64,000 nt of DNA, taken from NCBI GenBank assembly GCA_019321725.1, contig CM033107.1, forward strand, positions 22,869,445 to 22,933,444, in the 5' to 3' direction. Of the stretch, positions 57,533 through 64,000 are shown in pieces. A program made the position numbers and the translations under genes. This DNA comes from Paulownia fortunei (lineage: Eukaryota; Streptophyta; Magnoliopsida; Lamiales; Paulowniaceae). The stretch's first letter is position 1. The number at the start of each line of letters is the position of its first letter. A model generated the notes under the pieces. The model did not search any database and had not been told where the DNA came from. It worked only from the letters and a program-made list of their open reading frames with translations.

Positions 57533-59158
57533 CTGCTTAGACTGCTTGGGATCTGATAACTGGCTTAGACTGCTTGGGATCTTGTAATTACTGCGTAGTT
57601 ACATTTTGTCATGTAGGTGATTCCCCTTTTGAGTTGTGTGGGTAGGTTATGTAACGGGGAAGTATATCAGATGGGAAGATTAAAAGATGCTAGCAATTTC
57701 AGTTTGCTTTGGCTTGCAGCTGAAGGCTTCTGGAGATGTCCCTTCAAAATGAGAATCTTGCACAAGCAGCTGTTGTTTACTGCTTATGTTTGAGCTGTAA
57801 GAGCTGGTACTTTGTGTATTGACCTTGCTTATGATCGAAGTGAAAGATTTTCGTGATCTTCTAAACGCAATGACTCCTTTAAACTAATTTACCTCGTAAA
57901 ATCTCCTCTTAAGCGGATGATCGTAAGATTGAAGCCCTCAAACAAATGCTAATTTATCTATATTTATGTCCTGTAAACTATTTTATAAGCCTATTTTATA
58001 GCCCTCAATGACGCTACTTAAGTTTAACAATATAACTTTTAAGTCATTTCTTGCTCCATGGAGAAGATCTTGCCTGTTTAGGTTTGAGCTCTTTTGTAGA
58101 CCACAATGAAGATCCAAATATGGATAGCTGGGCCTAAGTATCTTGGCAAGAAAACGTTCAATGATGGAAGTTCTGCAAGTCTTATCTAAGTAAGTAAATT
58201 GGGAACCCAATCTCGGGTGCCTGCTCACTTAGTACACATTCAACCCAAAGCCCACCAAACTCTGCCCCTTGGAAGTATTTCTGAATCCATAAAATTGAAT
58301 GATTAATTAAATTGTGATTTATTAAAAGTCAAATTCAAAATTAAACCGTATGAGTATTAATTTCATCAAGTTTAATTACAGTATTTTTCGAGTAACTAGC
58401 TTGCAGCCACAAGCTTATCAGATACATGTATTAGCCTATAAACCACATGTATTGGGCAACACACAGAAATTTATATCTTATATATGCCCTAAGACAGTTT
58501 GAACCCTAGTGTCGGAAATCAATTATTATAAGACAATTACTCATTTTTATCACAAAACCAATTTCCTGGATTAATTATCAATCTTAACCTTAGGACAAGA
58601 GATAGACATCCTGCTCCAAAATTCAGAATTTTATTGACATCTGCATATTCTTATTATTTCTTGGCTACTTTACTCACTATTTTCCAAATTCTCTGGCATT
58701 TTTGTGAAGACAATTGTTTCCCTGCTCAATAAAATGCAAAATTAACATCCTGCTTCCATAAAAAGGGTTAGAAAGAATAAAAAGCTATATGTCGGTTGAA
58801 TTTGAGAAGGGTGACAGATATATATTATCTTAGACAGTTGATTACAGAACATATTATTTTAATATTTTTCTCATTGAAATTTTAGATTGGAGCAAAGCAG
58901 TAATCCAGTCCACTACTTATTAATGAGTTGGAGTTCATAGTTTAGAGAAGTGAGCAACAATTTTTATTCATTCACGTATTAGTTTTAAGAGGAAGGATCA
59001 GGAGCTGAAGATTTTTGCACTCGAGACTGCCACGAGTGTGGTTAGCATTTCTCTATGATTCAAAAGATGCCACATTTGCATGTTTTCTGGTAGCAGTTGA
59101 CTGCTCTTAAATGAGTTTGGACTCTTAAAACCATTTTCATTTATTCATTCTGCTTTAG
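57533..59158. other. Spacer between unknown gene and GPAT gene
   Basis: The first 300 or so bases are likely the 3' UTR of the unknown gene (ordinary composition, with a repeated 'actgcttgggatct' phrase at about 57540 and 57568). From about 57900 to 59158 there is no supported gene; the 81-residue minus frame at 57983-58228 has no recognisable domain. The end of the stretch is GPAT upstream DNA. Confidence 0.5.

Positions 59159-59194
<36 letters not shown>
59159..59194 (+). repeat. (TA)17 microsatellite in GPAT core promoter
   Basis: An unbroken AT-dinucleotide run ends 43 bases before the GPAT ATG. There is no other TATA box at a suitable distance, so the run itself probably serves as the TATA element and its length is likely to be polymorphic. 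Confidence 0.85.
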
Positions 59195-59197
<3 letters not shown>

Positions 59198-59219
59198 CCC
59201 ACCAGACCAGTGCTTCACC

Positions 59220-59231
59220 ATGCAAAAATAG
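59220..59231 (+). promoter_or_regulatory. Three-codon upstream ORF before GPAT
   Basis: ATG-CAA-AAA-TAG ends six bases before the GPAT ATG at 59238. If transcription starts upstream of 59220 this minimal upstream ORF would be scanned first and could dampen translation. The start site of transcription is unknown. Confidence 0.4.
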
Positions 59232-59237
59232 AGAATT

Positions 59238-60959
59238 ATGGCTCTCATAAAGGCCCTTTCTTTCCAAAAACTTTCCCTCTTCCTATCTATTTGGATCCTT
59301 AAACATTTCAGAAAGCCCTCAAAAAAAGTTCAGGACAATTTCTGCCTTGTTAGTAGTGCTGCATCCCAGTTTGGGTTTCATAAGTTCCAGGTTCTTGGAC
59401 AGAGACAAGATCTGGAGAACCAGGCTTTGATCTTCAATGTGGAAACAGCTTTGTTGAGATCTTCATCACTCTTTCCTTACTTCATGCTGGTGGCTTTTGA
59501 AGCTGGCAGCCTAATAAGGGCCTTCCTTCTCTTTGTTCTGTACCCTTTTATTCGTCTTTGCCGCGAAGATTTTGCCTTAAAACTTATGGTAATGATTTGC
59601 TTTGTTGGGCTAAATAAAGAGAGATTTAGAGAAGGAAGGGCTGTTCTGCCAAAGTTTTTCCTGGAGGATGTTGGGATGGAAAGCTTTGAGGTCTTGAGGA
59701 GAGCGAAAAAAACAGTGGCCCTGAGCAACTTGCCTCAAGTAATGATAGAGAGCTTCTTGACAGATTACCTGAACATAGATTTTGTAGTTGGAAAAGATTT
59801 GAAAGTTTTTTGTGGTTATTTTGTGGGACTTACGGAAGAAAGGGGGGAATTTCTTCCGGATAATCCTTTTCAAGTTGTAGAATTAATGACTTCTAATGCC
59901 ATTGGAGTCGGTGGCTTCACGAAATCTTTTGACTGCCAATGGTTTTCATATTGCAAGGTGAACTTTTCATCTTACAATGTATGTAATGTTCATATATATA
60001 TTGTCCATCTTCTTGATATTGATATTATGGTTATCAATGTGTTGAAACAGGAGATTTACTTGGTTAATGAACAAGAAAGAAGGAATTGGCATCAACTACC
60101 AAGGCCTTTATACCCCAAGCCACTCATTTTTCATGATGGAAGATTGGCTATCAAACCAACTTTTTTGGCTACACTAGCCATCTTCATGTGGCTCCCAGTG
60201 GGATTCACTCTTGGAATTATCAGAATTGTCATTGCTGTAACACTTCCCTTTGCAATTGCCATTCCCATCATGCATTTCACTGGGATACAAATCAGGGTTT
60301 TTAAGCCCAAGAGCTTGAACTCACCCTCAAAAGAAAAGAATGATAAAAAAGCCAAGAGAATTTTGTACGTTTGTAACCACAAAACCTTACTTGATCCTAT
60401 AGTGGTCTCTTATTGCACAAGGAGCCCTTTAACTGCGGTTACATACAGTCTAAGCAGAATGTCAGAGATAATTTCACCAATAACAACCGTCCGTTTAACG
60501 AGGAATAGAGATCAAGATGCGGAGTTGATGCACAAGTTGTTGAGTCAAAGCGACATCGTTGTGTGCCTCGAGGGCACAACATGTAGGGAGCCCTATCTGT
60601 TGAGATTTAGCCCTTTGTTCTCAGAAATAAGCAATGACATTTCGCCTGTTGCCATGAATTGTCATGTTAGCATGTTTTATGGTACAACGGCGAGAGGACT
60701 AAAGTTCTTAGATCCTTTGTTCTTCCTCATGAATCCATGGCCTAGCTATTTGATTTGTTTTCTAGACATGGTTCGTCGTGATGAGAAAGAGAGAGGTGGT
60801 GATGATGATGATGAAAATTCAAGGTTCAAGGTGGCCAACTTAGTACAGAATGAGATAGCCAAGGCTTTGGGTTTCACATGCACAAAGCTTACAAGGAAGG
60901 ATAAATACATGATTTTGGCTGGAAATGAAGGAAATGTTGCAGATGGTAACAGAAGATGA
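59238..60959 (+). CDS. GPAT: Glycerol-3-phosphate acyltransferase, land-plant GPAT1/2/3 type
   Basis: Membrane-bound acyltransferase of the plant GPAT1-8 family, which transfers an acyl group from CoA to glycerol-3-phosphate. I place it nearest the GPAT1/2/3 group from remembered stretches such as FPYFMLVAFEAG, RAVLPKFFLEDVG, YPKPLIFHDGRLA and CREPYLLRFSPLF. Exons are 59238-59957 and 60051-60959; the 93-nt intron is GT-AG, leaving 542 residues. The N-terminal HAD-like domain has FNVETALL in place of the phosphatase DxDxT-type signature, so phosphatase activity is unlikely. Acyltransferase motifs: NHKTLLD (H350, D355), SRMSEIISPITTVRLTR, and EGTTCRE near 414, where the usual preceding Pro is Leu413. 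Two hydrophobic segments precede the acyltransferase part. The intron lacks in-frame stops, so its retention adds 31 residues to give 573; the spliced form matches the family. Confidence 0.9.
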   Translation: MALIKALSFQKLSLFLSIWILKHFRKPSKKVQDNFCLVSSAASQFGFHKFQVLGQRQDLENQALIFNVETALLRSSSLFPYFMLVAFEAGSLIRAFLLFVLYPFIRLCREDFALKLMVMICFVGLNKERFREGRAVLPKFFLEDVGMESFEVLRRAKKTVALSNLPQVMIESFLTDYLNIDFVVGKDLKVFCGYFVGLTEERGEFLPDNPFQVVELMTSNAIGVGGFTKSFDCQWFSYCKVNFSSYNVCNVHIYIVHLLDIDIMVINVLKQEIYLVNEQERRNWHQLPRPLYPKPLIFHDGRLAIKPTFLATLAIFMWLPVGFTLGIIRIVIAVTLPFAIAIPIMHFTGIQIRVFKPKSLNSPSKEKNDKKAKRILYVCNHKTLLDPIVVSYCTRSPLTAVTYSLSRMSEIISPITTVRLTRNRDQDAELMHKLLSQSDIVVCLEGTTCREPYLLRFSPLFSEISNDISPVAMNCHVSMFYGTTARGLKFLDPLFFLMNPWPSYLICFLDMVRRDEKERGGDDDDENSRFKVANLVQNEIAKALGFTCTKLTRKDKYMILAGNEGNVADGNRR

Positions 60960-61392
60960 TCTTTCCTTTACTTATCTCTTTGCATTTGGTAGTTAGTTGT
61001 GTTAATACATTATATATATATATATATATATATAACTTAATTAGTTGTGAAGAATGAATGTACATGGCAAAGTACTATACTAAGTTTTGCAGAATAATTG
61101 TTTCATGGGAGATATTTTTATATAGTTCTTATATTGGATATGCACTTGTTATAGCTGTGATTAGCTAGTGCTCATGATTATAATTTTTCTTCAAGATTTG
61201 CTCTATGACTTGTCATTGAGACTATATACAGTGAGAACCAGCAGCAGAACTAAGAACTTCTGCAAGCCCTGGTTTGGGGTAGTAGAAATTTGTACTTTAG
61301 TAGGTAATTGACTAAGCTTTAATCACTTTCAAGAGGAAAGCATGAAAGTAATAGTGCCTTGAGCATGAAGTATTTATAAATGGCCAAGATAA

Positions 61393-61443
<51 letters not shown>

Positions 61444-62787
61444 ACTTGATAGCGATTTCTTAACTAATTGTGTCCTTAATTTATGACAGCTCTTATAGTC
61501 TTATGAGTGGTGGGTGCAGTGTCCTCTTGTATTGAGGGAAATCTCCCTTGATGGTCCATTAATTCAACATCTAAGTCCAAGAAGGCAACAGTATTAAGTG
61601 TATTTATGTGCATTGCAATGGAATATTATTTGACTTAAAACAAATTGAATCCAATGGAATTGAAACTATATAGAACATAAAAAATCAAGTTAATACCATT
61701 TTGTTGGAATACGATCCGCATATATTATAACTTAGTATACTTTATTTGATTCAACCAATTAAATAGGACAAGAGTAGCAACGACCTTATCAACGAATACA
61801 CCCTAACATTATTATATGGGAGTATGATTTTTTTTTAAATTCATAAATATCCGTATTATCTTTTCAAGTACTTTCACTTTATTTATCTTTTATGTCTATA
61901 CTTTTAGCTCTCTTTATATATTTTTTTACATATTTTCTTACTTTAATTTTCATTTGACTGTCGAAAAAATATTATTTGGACACCTGGCGACACGCATACA
62001 AGACCCATCCCTCAATCGAATTCTTAAAAGGAGTTGATCGTCAAATTTTGATCAATCCGAAGATTACCACATTAATATTAAATTAAAAATGTCACTTCAA
62101 GATATGATTTATGATGCTCAAGCTGGGACACCAAAGTAGTTATGATTTATTTTGATTATTTTTCGTGAGATAAGTTTAGAATCATTTAGATGATTTCATG
62201 AAAAGTTTGGACGAGTGTCTCAATTGCAAATTAATTGCAACTCCAACCAAAATGAAAACGATTGATGCTAATTATTAATTAAAGTGATCAACTACCAGCA
62301 GTTGGGGAACTGAAGATGTTGTGGCTATCAGGGTGGTTTTATCAATATTAGGAGGGCGATTTTCAATTGATTGTGACTTTGTTAATTATTACAAGTGTGT
62401 GATGCTCTCAATATATGTTTTCCATAAAAGAGAGAGATTCAGAAACTACAATTGGACTTGTGGGCTGGTAAACTAGCCCATATACTTCTCTGGCTACAGG
62501 TTCATGACTGGGGCAAGTCATTTCGACCCATTTTAATTGGGCGTTCGAGTCCATTGGGTTGGCCCAATCACTAACTATATTCTTTTGAATTGGCTGGGCC
62601 CAAATAGAATAGACCCACTTACCTTATGCCTAAATCCCACGATTTAGAAATTTTCCAACAGGACCAGCACTAAGACCTGGCAAAAATGTCAAATTAGTCC
62701 GGTAAGTAGGTGATGTGTCAAAAATAGTCATGTTCGAATTTAAAAAATCAATTTAGTCCTGTAATTAATGAAAAGACTCGAATTTAA
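60960..62787. other. Region downstream of GPAT
   Basis: Holds the GPAT 3' UTR, an AT microsatellite (61010-61034) and a compound AT/GT microsatellite (61393-61440). The rest is AT-rich DNA with GGCCCAA/GGGCCC words near 62520-62630. No gene supported. Confidence 0.55.
61393..61440 (+). repeat. Compound microsatellite (AT)n(GT)n
   Basis: About nine AT units pass directly into fifteen GT units. Confidence 0.9.
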
Positions 62788-64000
62788 TTCAAATTTTACA
62801 AAAATATTTAGGATTAATTTTATTTTACCCCTTCTATTATTATTTTGGTATCAAATACCCCCCTATACAATAAAAATCATCAAATATCCCATATTTTTCA
62901 AAAATTGAATTGAATGGACAAAAATATTATTGTTATTTTATAATAAAATAAATTCACTTTAACCTCTATTCTATTTTATATATTATTTTTTAAATAAACA
63001 CATTAATTATATTTTATACTAATAAATTATAATAAATATGATTATAAGAAAATAAAATAAATATATTTAACAAAATAAACATCAATTTTTATATTTTATT
63101 TAAAATATGGTATCAATTTTGTTAAGCATAAAAATGAATGTTGATTTTATTAAATATATTTAAATAAAAAATATCTAAAAGATAAAAGATTGATACATTA
63201 CTCAATTATATTTTCATATTTAAGAAAATTTGGGTCAAACTATATTTGATTATAAAGAGTTTTTTACTAAGAAATCTTTTTTGTATGGTTTTTTAATATA
63301 AATAACATATTTAGTTTAATTTATAGTATCATATTTATTATAATTTATTAGTATAAAATATAATTAATGTGTTTATTTTAAAAAAAATTATATAGAATAG
63401 AATAGAAGGCAAAGTGAATTTATTTTATTATAAAGTTACAATGATATTTTTGTCCATTCAATTAAAATAAATATGTTATTTATATTAAAAAAAATACACA
63501 AAAAGATTAAAAAAAAAAAACTCTTATAATCAAATGTAATTTGACCCAAATTTTCTTAAATATGAAAATATAATTGAGTAATGTATCAATCTTTTATCTT
63601 TTAGATATTTTTTATTTAAATATATTTGATAAAATCGACATTCATTTTTATATTTAATAAAATTTTAAATAAATTGATACCATATTTTAATAAAATATAA
63701 AAATTGATGTTTATTTTGTTAAACATATTTATGTTATTTTCTTATAATTATATTTATTATAATTTATTAGTACAAAATATAATTAATATGTGTATTTAAA
63801 AAATGATATATAAAATAAAATAGAGAGTAAAGTGAATTTATTTTATTATAAAATAACAATAATATTTTTATCCATTAAATTCAATTTTTGAAGAGTAGGG
63901 GGTATTTGACGATTTTCATTGTATAAGGGGTATTTGATACCAAAATAATAATAAAAAGGGTAAAATAAAATTAATCCTAAATTTTTGTAAAATTTGGATT
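62788..64000. repeat. Nested inverted repeat running off the window edge
   Basis: The left arm (62788-63312) pairs with the right arm (63468 to the window end). Examples: 'caaattttacaaaaata' (62790) with 'tttttgtaaaatttg' (63982), 'gggtcaaactatatttgatt' with 'aatcaaatgtaatttgaccc' (63529), and 'tggtatcaaatacccc' with 'ggggtatttgatacca'. The loop 63313-63467 is a further reversed copy of part of the left arm (about 62912-63043), sharing 'tttattagtataaaatataa' and 'tttttgtccattcaatt'. The element may continue past 64000, so ends and target-site duplication cannot be read. No coding sequence. Confidence 0.85.

Overview
The window is nuclear DNA of a dicot plant. It is AT-rich, its genes are split by GT-AG introns with AT-rich interiors, and its intergenic DNA is full of microsatellites, MITE-like foldbacks and decayed repeats. 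Every gene product is a plant-type protein (HKT sodium transporter, plant secretory PLA2, CW+MBD protein, BAHD acyltransferase, land-plant GPAT). A core eudicot, perhaps an asterid, is my best inference; the sequence does not fix the species. No rRNA, tRNA, organellar insert or CRISPR was recognised.

Layout. 1-4.5 kb: AT-rich intergenic DNA with one decayed element. 4.6-8.4 kb: class I HKT transporter, three exons. 9.3-16.6 kb: a direct tandem duplication of a roughly 3.5-3.8 kb unit, each copy carrying a promoter-like leader and a broken gene-like fragment. 16.6-20.9 kb: intergenic, with a 106-bp tandem repeat and a foldback. 21.0-23.0 kb: secretory phospholipase A2, four exons. 23-28.3 kb: intergenic. 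28.4-30.3 kb: intronless DUF2828/von Willebrand A-type protein. 30.3-36.4 kb: intergenic, ending in a large inverted repeat about 0.4 kb upstream of the next gene. 36.4-37.8 kb: intronless BAHD acyltransferase closely resembling spermidine hydroxycinnamoyl transferase. 38.7-38.9 kb: TOM7. 42.8-50.5 kb: CW zinc finger plus methyl-CpG-binding-domain protein with a long intron in its 5' leader. 51.8-55.1 kb, minus strand: bacterial-type Orn/Lys/Arg decarboxylase, four exons, one GC-AG intron. 56.0-57.5 kb: a nuclear-looking acidic protein of unknown function, divergent from the decarboxylase. 59.2-61.0 kb: glycerol-3-phosphate acyltransferase. 62.8-64.0 kb: a nested inverted repeat running off the window edge.

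How the genes relate. Most are independent plant genes. The possible exception is the pair of the BAHD spermidine hydroxycinnamoyl transferase-like enzyme and the Orn/Lys/Arg decarboxylase, about 14 kb apart. One would make polyamine or its precursor and the other acylates polyamines, so they could feed the same phenolamide pathway. This is the most interesting functional hypothesis here. The most interesting structural signals are the inverted repeat upstream of the BAHD gene, the 3.5-kb tandem duplication, and the unusual 5' end of the decarboxylase gene (ATG as the last codon of exon 1, overlapped by an upstream ORF).

Exon boundaries were derived by hand from splice consensus, reading-frame continuity and remembered family conservation. 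Each multi-exon model closes to a whole number of codons.
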